Shown here in pieces: positions 19,697-27,395 of a stretch of DNA of 64,000 nucleotides; the stretch's first letter is position 1, and every line of letters starts with the position of its first letter. A program made the position numbers and the translations under genes. This DNA comes from Paenibacillus albicereus (lineage in GTDB: Bacteria; Bacillota; Bacilli; Paenibacillales; Paenibacillaceae), in contig NZ_CP051428.1 of NCBI RefSeq assembly GCF_012676905.1, forward strand, positions 797,001-861,000. The letters run 5' to 3'. The notes beneath the pieces are model-generated. The model was not told where the DNA came from. It was given only the letters and a program-made list of their open reading frames with translations, and ran no database searches.

Positions 19697-21237
19697 ACAC
19701 CGCGTTCCTGCTGTTCCTGCTGATCGTGCTCGGCACGCTCGTCATCACGTACTACGCCTCCAAGAAAACGAAGACCGCCAACGAATTCTACACCGCCGGA
19801 GGCGGGCTGACCGGCTGGCAGAACGGACTCGCGATCGCGGGCGACTATATGTCCGCGGCCTCGTTCCTCGGCATCGCCGGCATGATCGCGCTGTTCGGCT
19901 TCGACGGCTTCTTCTACAGCATCGGCTTCCTCGTCGCCTATCTCGTCGTGCTCTATCTCGTCGCTGAGCCGCTGCGCAACCTCGGCCGCTACACGATGGC
20001 CGACATGATCGCCGCGCGCTTCAACCAGGCGAGGATCCGCGGCGTGGCGGCGCTCAACTCGATCGTCATCTCGATCTTCTACATGATCGCGCAGCTCGTC
20101 GGCGCCGGCGGCCTGATCGCCCTGCTCATCCCGAGCCTCGACTATACGACGAGCGTGCTCATCGTCGGCGTGCTCATGACCGTCTACGTCGTCTTCGGCG
20201 GCATGACGGCGACGAGCTGGGTGCAGATCATCAAGTGCGTGCTGCTCATGGCAGGCACGCTCATCATCTCGCTCATCGTGTTCGCCAAGTTCGACTTCAA
20301 CGTCGGCCACATGTTCACGGAGATGAAGACGGCCACCGGCCTCGGCGAGGCGTTCCTCAATCCGGGCAACAAGTTCACGAACGGGCTCGACACGATCTCG
20401 CTCAACCTGGCGCTCGTGCTCGGCACCGCCGGCCTGCCGCACATCCTGATCCGCTTCTTCACGGTCAAGGACGCGCCGACCGCGCGCAAGTCCGTCGTCG
20501 TCGCGACGTGGATCATCGGCGTCTTCTACGTCATGACGCTGTTCCTCGGCTTCGGCGCGGCCGCGTTCGTCGGCGAAGCCGCGATCATCGAGGCGAACGC
20601 CGCCGGCAACATGGCCGCGCCGCTGCTCGCCAAGGTGCTCGGAGGCGAGTTCCTGTTCGCCTTCGTCTCGGCGGTCGCCTTCGCCACGATCCTCGCGGTC
20701 GTCGCGGGACTCGTCCTGTCCGCCGCCTCGGCCTTCTCCCACGACTTCTACAACCATATCCTGCGCAAGGGCCAGGCCAAGGAAAAGGAGCAGGTGCGCA
20801 TGGCCAAGTTCGCTTCCGTCGGCGTCGCCGTCGTCTCGATCGTCCTGGCGCTGTTCGCGCAGAAGCTGAACGTCGCCTTCCTCGTCTCGCTGGCGTTCGC
20901 CGTCGCGGCGAGCGCGAACCTGCCGGTCATCCTGTTCACGGTATTCTGGAAGAGATTCAATACCGCCGGCGCCGTCACGGGCATGCTGACCGGCCTTATC
21001 TCGGCGCTGCTGCTCGTCTTGATGAGCCCGAACGTCTGGAATCCGGTCGCAGGCAAAGCGATCCTCGTCGGCACGCCGCTCATCGACCTGACGAATCCCG
21101 GCATCATCTCGATTCCCCTCGGCTTCCTCGGCGCCTTCCTCGGCACGTACTTCTCGTCTCGGACGGACGAGGCCAAGTACGATGAGGTGCTCGTCAAGGC
21201 GAACACCGGCATCTCGGAGCTGCCGACGTCCCGCTGA
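19693..21237 (+). CDS. actP: Cation/acetate (monocarboxylate) symporter, SSS family
   Basis: 514 residues, about 13 hydrophobic segments. The solute:sodium symporter features are visible: FYTAGGGLTGWQNGLAIAGD near the N-terminus, RYTMADMIAARF, GTAGLPHILIRFFTV and a C-terminal SLAFAVAASANLPV. It is closest in appearance to ActP/MctC, which import acetate, pyruvate or propionate. The gene is translationally coupled to DUF485 and follows a LytS/LytT pair, so induction by the substrate acid plus catabolite repression through the cre site is likely. Symbol assigned by similarity; the exact substrate is not determined. Confidence 0.92.
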   Translation: MNTAFLLFLLIVLGTLVITYYASKKTKTANEFYTAGGGLTGWQNGLAIAGDYMSAASFLGIAGMIALFGFDGFFYSIGFLVAYLVVLYLVAEPLRNLGRYTMADMIAARFNQARIRGVAALNSIVISIFYMIAQLVGAGGLIALLIPSLDYTTSVLIVGVLMTVYVVFGGMTATSWVQIIKCVLLMAGTLIISLIVFAKFDFNVGHMFTEMKTATGLGEAFLNPGNKFTNGLDTISLNLALVLGTAGLPHILIRFFTVKDAPTARKSVVVATWIIGVFYVMTLFLGFGAAAFVGEAAIIEANAAGNMAAPLLAKVLGGEFLFAFVSAVAFATILAVVAGLVLSAASAFSHDFYNHILRKGQAKEKEQVRMAKFASVGVAVVSIVLALFAQKLNVAFLVSLAFAVAASANLPVILFTVFWKRFNTAGAVTGMLTGLISALLLVLMSPNVWNPVAGKAILVGTPLIDLTNPGIISIPLGFLGAFLGTYFSSRTDEAKYDEVLVKANTGISELPTSR

Positions 21238-21243
21238 TGGGAA

Positions 21244-21313
21244 GGCGGCGCCGCTTTGGCGCCGCCGTTCTGGAGCCGCATCTGCCCCTGCCAGGGCGGA
21301 TGCGGCTTTTGGC
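21244..21313 (+). terminator. Double hairpin after actP
   Basis: GGCGGCGCC / GGCGCCGCC (21244-21266), then AGCCGCATCTGCCC / GGGCGGATGCGGCT followed by TTT. Confidence 0.8.
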
Positions 21314-21415
21314 GTTTGCGGAGCCGACGTGCAGGCCGCCCATGCATGCATAATTTTCCGCCTCCGATCCACCCTAGGAGAGATGGCTTCACATTGACTC
21401 CGAGGAGTGTTGGAC

Positions 21416-22417
21416 ATGGCAAAGGAAAAGCGTGCAGGCGACGAGGCGAGACGGCTGAAGCGCGTGCTGCCGGCGGCCGCCTTGCTGGCGGCGTCGGCGG
21501 CGCTGCTGGCGGGATGCGGCGGCTCGCAGGCGGAGCGGCCTTACGACGAGGCGCGCATGAAGATGCAGCAAGTTTCGCAGCAGATGGAAGCGGGATCGAT
21601 CGTCGTCGGCGGCACGCGCGTCGCGGGCGTGCCGATGATGAAGGACGCCGACGGCCAGGTGTGGCTGCCGATCGAGCATGCCGCGCGGGCGCTCAACATG
21701 AAGGTGCGCGAGATGCGCGACGGCTACGCGATCGGCGATACGGACGCGGCCTACCGGCTGCGTCTTGGCGACCGCAACGCCATGAGCGGCGGCCGCGTCG
21801 TGCAGCTGCCCTCCGCGCCGAGATCGATCGGCGGCAAGCCGAGCCTGTCGGCGGAATCGCTGACGGCGCTGCTCGAGACGCCGGTGCGCTGGAACGCCGC
21901 GTCCCGCGAGCTTCGATTTACGCCGATCCAGGACAGCGCCAAGAGCAGCACGCAGCGCGGCATCTCGATGCAGATGAGCGACACGTCGCAGCCGCAGCGG
22001 ATCGGCGGCCGCTACGGCGCGCTCTCCGCCGAAGACGCGGAGAAGGTCGTGTCGATGGCGCGCCGCTTCCTCGGCACGCCGTACGATTTCGGCAGCGGCA
22101 GCTATGAGGCGACCCAGCGCTTCGACTGCTCGTCGTTCACGCAGTATGTGTTCGACAAGGTCGGCGTTTCGCTGCCGCGCACCTCGCGGGAGCAGGGACA
22201 GGTGGGAAGAAGCGTCTCCCAGAGCGACCTGCAAGCGGGGGACCTGCTGTTCTTCTTCACGCCGGGCCGCTTCGACAGCAACAAGGTCGTCGGCCACGTC
22301 GGCATCTATGCCGGCAACGGCAAGATGGTCCACACATACGGGGAACCGGGCGTCGTCGTCGATGAGTTCAACGAGTACTGGAAAGGCCGCTTCCTGTTCG
22401 CGAAGCGGGTGCTTTAA
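21416..22417 (+). CDS. NlpC/P60-family cell-wall hydrolase, lipoprotein
   Basis: 333 residues from the ATG at 21416 (GAGGAG upstream). Lipobox LLAGCGG at ~26-32. A copper-amine-oxidase-N-like/stalk region (~50-190) binds PLPIEHAARAL-type motifs. The NlpC/P60 domain (~205-333) has the catalytic Cys in RFDCSSFTQYVF and the His in VGHVGIYAGNGKMVHTYG. Such enzymes cut peptide stems of peptidoglycan (gamma-D-Glu-diamino acid bond). The lipid anchor places it on the outer face of the membrane. Monocistronic. Confidence 0.92.
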   Translation: MAKEKRAGDEARRLKRVLPAAALLAASAALLAGCGGSQAERPYDEARMKMQQVSQQMEAGSIVVGGTRVAGVPMMKDADGQVWLPIEHAARALNMKVREMRDGYAIGDTDAAYRLRLGDRNAMSGGRVVQLPSAPRSIGGKPSLSAESLTALLETPVRWNAASRELRFTPIQDSAKSSTQRGISMQMSDTSQPQRIGGRYGALSAEDAEKVVSMARRFLGTPYDFGSGSYEATQRFDCSSFTQYVFDKVGVSLPRTSREQGQVGRSVSQSDLQAGDLLFFFTPGRFDSNKVVGHVGIYAGNGKMVHTYGEPGVVVDEFNEYWKGRFLFAKRVL

Positions 22418-22563
22418 GCGGGCGCTTTGAAAGGAGGGACTGTCCGATCGGTCGATGAGGCGGCCTCGGGCGGTCCTTTTCGTTCCTCCGGCAGTCCGCG
22501 CCTCGGGGCATGGCTCTGGGCGCAACCGCGCCGATCGGCGTTGCTCCTGAGGCCGGGCTTTTG
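22418..22563. other. Spacer between the NlpC/P60 gene and the 52-bp array
   Basis: GC-rich, no gene seen. Weak inverted repeats around 22430-22480 are not convincing as a terminator. Confidence 0.5.
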
Positions 22564-22982
22564 GAGCGGGTGTCTGCGCGCCGGGCATGGCGCCATGAAG
22601 GAGGTTTGGACTCCTTGAGCGGGTGTCTGTTCGCCGGGCATGCGCCATGAAGGGAGTTTGGACTCTTTGAGCGGGTGTCTGCGCGCCGGGCATGGCGCCA
22701 TGAAGGAGGTTTCGACTCCTTGAGCGGGTGTCTGCGCGCCGGGCATGCGCCATGAAGGAGGTTTCGACTCCTTGAGCGGGTGTCTGCGCGCCGGGCATGC
22801 GCCATGAAGGAGGTTTGGACTCCTTGGGCGGGTATCTGCGCGCCGGGCATGCGCCATGAAGGAGGTTTGGACTCCTTGAGCGGGTGTCTGCGCGCCGGGC
22901 ATGGCGCCATGAAGGAGGTTTGGACTCCTTGAGCGGGTGCCTGCGCGCCGGGCATGCGCCATGAAGGAGGTTTGGACTCCTT
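22564..22982. repeat. Tandem array, 8 copies of a 52/53-bp unit
   Basis: Each unit begins GAGCGGGTGTCTGCGCGCC, continues with GGCATG(G)CGCCATG and ends AAGGAGGTTTNGACTCCTT. Copies differ at few positions; three have an extra G that makes CATGGCGCCATG a perfect palindrome. The last 19 bases of each unit form a hairpin AAGGAG / CTCCTT. An antisense open frame crosses it but appears to be a by-product of the repeat. Confidence 0.9.
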
Positions 22983-23119
22983 CAGGCGTGTGCGTCCATG
23001 GAGGTCGCGGCTATCCTGGATCTTGGGAAACGGCCTGCTGCAACGAAAACCAAGGCATGGCTTGCCTGGAGCGCAAGGCAGAGTGCGGCAGCAACTAGCC
23101 CTTTCGCGGAACGAAAGGG

Positions 23120-23148
23120 TTGACAACAGCTCCAATCTATATTATCTT
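23120..23148 (+). promoter_or_regulatory. Promoter of the mhqR-like gene
   Basis: TTGACA at 23120-23125 and a TATCTT at 23143-23148 with 17-bp spacing; nearby TATATT/TATTAT are alternatives with shorter spacing. The -10 region overlaps the operator-like dyad, as expected for repression. Confidence 0.6.
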
Positions 23149-23160
23149 TAATTTAAGATA
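23143..23160. promoter_or_regulatory. MhqR-type operator 1
   Basis: TATCTTTAATTTAAGATA: outer arms TATCTT / AAGATA are perfect. The layout resembles the 18-bp dyad reported for Bacillus MhqR (TATCT...AGATA). It overlaps the promoter of the regulator gene, suggesting autoregulation. Confidence 0.65.
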
Positions 23161-23194
23161 TTTGAATTAAAGAAAAAGAGGGCGGGATGCCGTC

Positions 23195-23875
23195 ATGAAA
23201 GACGAAAAGAATCGCGATAAAAGGCACTCCGGCTACGGCGCCGTTGACGCGACAAGCGCACCAAGCGCAACAAGCGCAACAGGCGCACCAGGCGCACCAG
23301 GCGCACCAGGCGCGACAGGCGCGACAGGCGCAACAGGCGCAACAGGCGCAACAGGCGCAACAGGCGCAACAGGCGCAACAGGCGCAACAGGCGCAACAGG
23401 CGCAACAGGCGTAGACGCAGCGCCCGGTACAGCCGATTCGGCTGCCGATCAGGAGCTGTCGCTCAAGCTGTTCGTCGTCCTCTCCAAGGCGTACCGCTCG
23501 GTGATGGATCCGGCGATTCGCGACATGAAGGGCTACGGGCTCTCGCCCTCCGAGTTCACCGTGCTCGAGGTGCTCTACAACAAGGGCCGAGTCCCGCTGC
23601 AGCAGATCGGCGAGAAGATTCTCGTCACCAGCGGCAGCGTCACCTACAACATCGACAAGCTGGAGAAGAAGGGGCTGCTGCGGCGCATTCCTTGCCCGGA
23701 CGACCGCCGGGTGACGTTCGCGGAGCTGACGGACGAGGGGCGGCAGCTGTTCGACTCGATCTTTCCGTCCCACGCGGAGCAGATCCACCGGCTGACCGGG
23801 GCGCTCGACGCCGAGGAGAAGCGGCAGCTGAGCGAGCTGCTCAAGAAGCTCGGCAAAGGAGCCGAAGCCGGGTAG
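23195..23875 (+). CDS. MarR-family regulator, MhqR-like, with a collagen-like N-terminus
   Basis: 226 residues from the ATG at 23195. Residues ~75-226 are a normal MarR winged-helix domain: [57 protein letters not shown] and [14 protein letters not shown]. It resembles MhqR (YkvE), the repressor of quinone-detoxification genes. Residues ~25-72 are Gly-Ala-Thr triplets (with some Gly-Ala-Pro), a collagen-like stretch not usual in MarR proteins, encoded by a 9-bp tandem repeat. It directly precedes ring-cleaving dioxygenase and MhqD-like genes and matching operator dyads flank it. DNA-binding role and ligand are inferred from family and context. Confidence 0.9.
   Translation: MKDEKNRDKRHSGYGAVDATSAPSATSATGAPGAPGAPGATGATGATGATGATGATGATGATGATGATGATGVDAAPGTADSAADQELSLKLFVVLSKAYRSVMDPAIRDMKGYGLSPSEFTVLEVLYNKGRVPLQQIGEKILVTSGSVTYNIDKLEKKGLLRRIPCPDDRRVTFAELTDEGRQLFDSIFPSHAEQIHRLTGALDAEEKRQLSELLKKLGKGAEAG
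23281..23409 (+). repeat. In-frame 9-bp tandem repeat (GCAACAGGC)
   Basis: About 14 copies of a 9-bp unit, GCAACAGGC with GCACCAGGC and GCGACAGGC variants, encode the Gly-Ala-Thr/Pro tract. The near-identity of codons points to recent expansion and likely length variation without frame shifts. Confidence 0.9.
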
Positions 23876-23999
23876 GAATGGGCTTCACGAGCAAGAACGT
23901 CCGGATGCTTGCTCGCCTCCAGGCCCTGCCCGTCCGCTTGGACGGAAAATCTCAATGCATTTTCGCGCTAGGCCGCATCATTCCGCTTCGCAGAGCCAA

Positions 24000-24017
24000 T
24001 ACTTTAACTTTAAGATA
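24000..24017. promoter_or_regulatory. MhqR-type operator 2
   Basis: TACTTTAACTTTAAGATA agrees with operator 1 at 14 of 18 positions and lies 18 nt before the ATG of the first dioxygenase gene, straddling the likely transcription start. Confidence 0.6.
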
Positions 24018-24034
24018 ATAGGGAGGCATCATCC

Positions 24035-24985
24035 ATGAAACCTGTGACGAAAGGCATCCACCACATCACCGCGTTCGCGACCGACCCGCAAGGCATCGTC
24101 GACTTCTACGCCGGCGTGCTCGGGCTGCGCATGGTCAAGAAGACGATCAACTTCGACGCTCCGGAAGTGTACCATCTGTACTTCGGCGACGAAGGCGGCA
24201 CGCCGGGCACGATTCTGACGTTCTTCCCGCATCCGGGCTCGCGCAAGGGCAGGGTCGGCGGCGGCCAGGTCGGCATCACGACGCTCAGCGTTCCGGTCGG
24301 CGCGCTGCCGTACTGGGAAGAGCGGCTCGCCGGCTTCGGCGTCGAGACGCGCCGGGCCGAGCGCTTCGGCGAGACGTTCCTGCAGTTCGCGGACGGAGAG
24401 GGGATGCGGCTGGAGATCGTCGAGCGAGAAGAGGGTCCGCAAAATACGTGGGGCTTCGCGGACATTCCGGCGGATCGCGCGATCAAAGGCTTCGGCGGCG
24501 CCGTGCTTTACAGCACGGACAGCAAAGGCACGCGCCGCACGCTCGTCGGCACGCTCGGCCTGGCGCCGGACGGCGAGCAGGACGGCTACGCCCGCTTCCG
24601 CGGCGAAGGCGAGCTCGGCAACGTCATCGACGTGCCGGTCGGCGACATGGACTGGGGCAACGGCGGCGCGGGCACGGTCCACCACATCGCCTGGCGCGCC
24701 AAGGATTTCGACGAGCATGAGGCATGGCGCCAAGCGGCGGCCGAGGCGGGCTTCCAGCCGACGCCGGTCATCGACCGCCAGTATTTCAACGCCGTCTACT
24801 TCCGCGAGAGCGGGGGCATCCTGTTCGAGATCGCCACGGATCCTCCCGGCTTCGCGGTCGACGAGCCGGCCGAGACGATGGGCGCCAAGCTGATGCTGCC
24901 GTCGTGGTTCGAGCCGCATCGCCAGCAGATCGAGGACGGCCTGCTGCCGATCGAGGTCCGCAAGCTGAAGGAGGGAGAGCAATGA
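24035..24985 (+). CDS. Ring-cleaving dioxygenase (MhqA/MhqO-like, two VOC domains)
   Basis: 316 residues. Two VOC modules: the first opens GIHHITAFATDPQGIVDFYA and the second has TVHHIAWRAKDFDEH and GGILFEIATDPPGF. These supply the His, His, Glu ligands of an Fe(II) extradiol-type centre. Family members MhqA, MhqE and MhqO of Bacillus are induced by quinones and catechol-like compounds and protect against them. GGGAGG lies upstream. It overlaps the next gene by 4 bp (ATGA). Confidence 0.92.
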   Translation: MKPVTKGIHHITAFATDPQGIVDFYAGVLGLRMVKKTINFDAPEVYHLYFGDEGGTPGTILTFFPHPGSRKGRVGGGQVGITTLSVPVGALPYWEERLAGFGVETRRAERFGETFLQFADGEGMRLEIVEREEGPQNTWGFADIPADRAIKGFGGAVLYSTDSKGTRRTLVGTLGLAPDGEQDGYARFRGEGELGNVIDVPVGDMDWGNGGAGTVHHIAWRAKDFDEHEAWRQAAAEAGFQPTPVIDRQYFNAVYFRESGGILFEIATDPPGFAVDEPAETMGAKLMLPSWFEPHRQQIEDGLLPIEVRKLKEGEQ

Positions 24986-25617
24986 GCCTGGATATGATCC
25001 ACGTCTACCAAGAAGGCAAGAACCCCGCGGCACCGACGCTCGTGCTGCTGCACGGCACGGGCGGCAACGAGCATGACCTTCTCGGCCTCGGCGCGATGAT
25101 CTCGCCCGAGTCGGCGCTCCTGTCCGTTCGGGGCAAGGTGCTGGAGAACGGCATGCCCCGCTTTTTCCGCCGGCTGGCGGAAGGCGTCTTCGACGAGGAG
25201 GACCTCGTCCTCCGCACCGCCGAGCTCCAGGCGTTCCTGGATGCGGCGGCGGCCGAATACGGCCTCGACCGGAGCAACATGGTCGCGGTCGGCTACTCCA
25301 ACGGCGCGAACATCGCGGCGAGCCTGATCTTCCACGAGCAGGAGTCGTTCCGAGGGGCGGTGCTGCATCATCCGATGGTGCCTCGGCGCGGCCTGCAGCT
25401 GCCGGCGCTCGGCGGCATGCCGGTGTTCATCGGAGCGGGCGCGAACGACCGCATCTGCCCGCCCCATGAGACGGAGGAGCTGACGGAGCTGCTGCGCGGA
25501 GCGGGAGCGGAGGTCGACGTGCATTGGGAAAACTACGGCCACCAGCTGACGGGTACGGAAGCCCGGGCAGCGGCGGACTGGTTCAAGCGGACGTTCGGTC
25601 AGGCGGCTCGGGACTGA
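24982..25617 (+). CDS. MhqD-like alpha/beta hydrolase (carboxylesterase/phospholipase family)
   Basis: 211 residues. Hydrolase features: oxyanion-hole region LVLLHGTGGNEHDL, nucleophile elbow GYSNGAN, acidic residue in GAGANDRICPP and His in ENYGHQLTG. In Bacillus, MhqD lies beside MhqO and both belong to the MhqR regulon; the same gene order here supports that identity. Translationally coupled to the preceding dioxygenase. Confidence 0.92.
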   Translation: MSLDMIHVYQEGKNPAAPTLVLLHGTGGNEHDLLGLGAMISPESALLSVRGKVLENGMPRFFRRLAEGVFDEEDLVLRTAELQAFLDAAAAEYGLDRSNMVAVGYSNGANIAASLIFHEQESFRGAVLHHPMVPRRGLQLPALGGMPVFIGAGANDRICPPHETEELTELLRGAGAEVDVHWENYGHQLTGTEARAAADWFKRTFGQAARD

Positions 25618-25731
25618 GCCCGATCGCACCCGATCGGACCGCCCGATAAATAGCGGCCGCTTGAGGGAAGCGGAAGAGCGGCGGATCGTCGCGGAGGCAT
25701 CCATCCCATCATCCACAAGGAGGAAGAGACA

Positions 25732-26715
25732 ATGGCAGCAAGCGCACTCAAAGGCATCCACCACGTCTCGGCCATGACGGCCCGAGCTGTGAACAACCAT
25801 GATTTCTACACGCATGTCATGGGCATGCGGCTCGTCAAGAAGACCGTCAACCAGGACGACACGAGCATGTACCATCTGTTCTACGGCGATGAGAAAGGCA
25901 ACCCGGGCACGGAGCTGACGTTCTTCGAGCTCCCGATGATGGGCCGCAACCGGGACGGCGTCTCCAGCATCTCGACGACGTCGCTGCGCATCCCGACCGA
26001 CGCCTCGATCAGCTGGTGGGTCGACCGCTTCGACCGTCTCGGCGTCGAGCATGACGAGCCGCAGGAGCGCGACGGCAAGCTGACGCTCGACTTCCGCGAT
26101 CCGGAGGGGCAGCGCATGCGGCTGATCTCCGACGAGCGCAACGTCGGCGTGCCGGCCGGCATCGCCTGGGAAGGCGGCCCGGTGCCGGCGGAGCATGGCG
26201 TGCTCGGGCTCGGTCCGGTGCGCCTTACCGTGGCGGACGCGGAGCCGACGCTGCGGGTGCTGACGGAGCTGATGGGCTTCCGCCGCATAAGCCAATATCC
26301 GGCCGACGTGCCGGGACAGCCGGACATCGTCGTCGTCGAGGTCGCCGAGGGCGGCAGCGGCGCGGGGGTGCATGTCGAGGAGCGCCATGACCTCGACCGC
26401 GAGCGGCTCGGCCGCGGCGGCGTGCACCATGTCGCGTTCCGCGTCGAGGACGAGGAGGCGCTGCGCGAGTGGGCGGAGCGCATCGGGCAGGCGGGCTTCC
26501 ATCACTCGGGTTACGTGGACCGCTACTATTTCCGGTCGCTGTACTTCCGCGAGCCCAGCGGCATCCTGTTCGAGCTGGCGACCGACGGTCCCGGCTTCGA
26601 CACCGACGAGCCGCTGGACAGCCTCGGCGAGGCGCTGGCGCTGCCGCCGTTCCTCGAGCCGAAGCGCGAGGCGATCGAGGCGAAGCTGAAGCCGCTGCCG
26701 ACGGCGAAGGGCTGA
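25732..26715 (+). CDS. Second ring-cleaving dioxygenase (MhqA/MhqO-like)
   Basis: 327 residues, AAGGAGGAAG upstream. It resembles the gene at 24035 in length and motifs (GIHHVSAMTARAVNNHDFYT, RGGVHHVAFRVEDEEAL, SGILFELATDGPGF) but is clearly a distinct paralogue. The spacer 25618-25731 has no operator dyad or terminator, so it is probably the last gene of the quinone-response operon. A terminator follows. Confidence 0.92.
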   Translation: MAASALKGIHHVSAMTARAVNNHDFYTHVMGMRLVKKTVNQDDTSMYHLFYGDEKGNPGTELTFFELPMMGRNRDGVSSISTTSLRIPTDASISWWVDRFDRLGVEHDEPQERDGKLTLDFRDPEGQRMRLISDERNVGVPAGIAWEGGPVPAEHGVLGLGPVRLTVADAEPTLRVLTELMGFRRISQYPADVPGQPDIVVVEVAEGGSGAGVHVEERHDLDRERLGRGGVHHVAFRVEDEEALREWAERIGQAGFHHSGYVDRYYFRSLYFREPSGILFELATDGPGFDTDEPLDSLGEALALPPFLEPKREAIEAKLKPLPTAKG

Positions 26716-26741
26716 AGGGTCTGCAGGACATGAAACGAAAA

Positions 26742-26774
26742 CGAAGCGCCTTCCTGGGGGAAGGCGCTTTTTTT
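26742..26774 (+). terminator. Terminator of the quinone-response operon
   Basis: AAGCGCCTTCC / GGAAGGCGCTT followed by seven T. Confidence 0.92.
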
Positions 26775-27089
26775 GCGATAAAGGACTTCTTCGCGCAGCT
26801 CTAGTGCCTTCGACAGACTGCAGAGTTTCGCTGATGCCAGTTGCCTTTAAGGGAGGCATTCTGCCTTCTCTATGTCGAAGTTGCGTGGAAACATCGAGCA
26901 ACTCGGCTCGAACAGACGACTCTCCGCGCGGGGCGACCTAGTGTCCTGTGTCAAGGGTTAATGGGTATGAACGATTCGTCGCGGTCCGTTGACGAACCTC
27001 CGACCTGTCCGCTACATTCCCATGGGTTCGTCGCTTCTACAAAAGCCGCTCCCTGCTGTTCCGCGGGAACGATGCCCCTCCATGCGATG
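26775..27089. other. Intergenic stretch without recognised features
   Basis: About 315 bp between the operon terminator and a dispersed repeat. Base composition is less GC-rich than the flanks; short open frames lack ribosome sites. I see no RNA gene or coding signal. Confidence 0.5.
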
Positions 27090-27232
27090 CCGACGACTCC
27101 TCAGACGCTTAGACTCTTCTTTAGGCGTCACCGAAAATATAACGACTCCTCAGACGCTTAAAATCGCTTTTTTGCCGATTTCAGGACGTTTTTCGGCTCT
27201 TTTTGTCGGCTAAGCTCCTGACGCGTCGTTAG
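27090..27232. repeat. Dispersed arm-repeat element, family B, incomplete copy
   Basis: Two direct arms, 27090-27112 and 27139-27161 (CGACTCCTCAGACGCTTA, 49 bp apart), and one inverted arm, 27210-27232 (CTAAGCTCC...GTCGTTAG). A fourth arm is not evident. Related to the complete family-B element at 42512. Confidence 0.65.
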
Positions 27233-27395
27233 ATTTTTTAACGGCCCCATTCGGGGCTTCTAACGATCTCATTCATCGTCAGCCGTCCTTCATGCCTCGG
27301 CGGATATCCTGAAGCTGAAGCTGAGAGAAAACCAAGGCTCTGTATGACAGTAAATTCCATTCGAAGAAAGAGTGGAGGACGTGTCCGCCATGGCG

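Noticed and set aside
22368-23135. A 255-codon minus-strand frame over the 52-bp array
   Set aside because: Repeated peptide generated by the repeat itself, no ribosome site, frame varies with the 52/53-bp unit.
23153-23788. A Cys/Ala-rich minus-strand frame opposite the MarR gene
   Set aside because: Antisense reading of the 9-bp repeat; the plus strand has the MarR domain.
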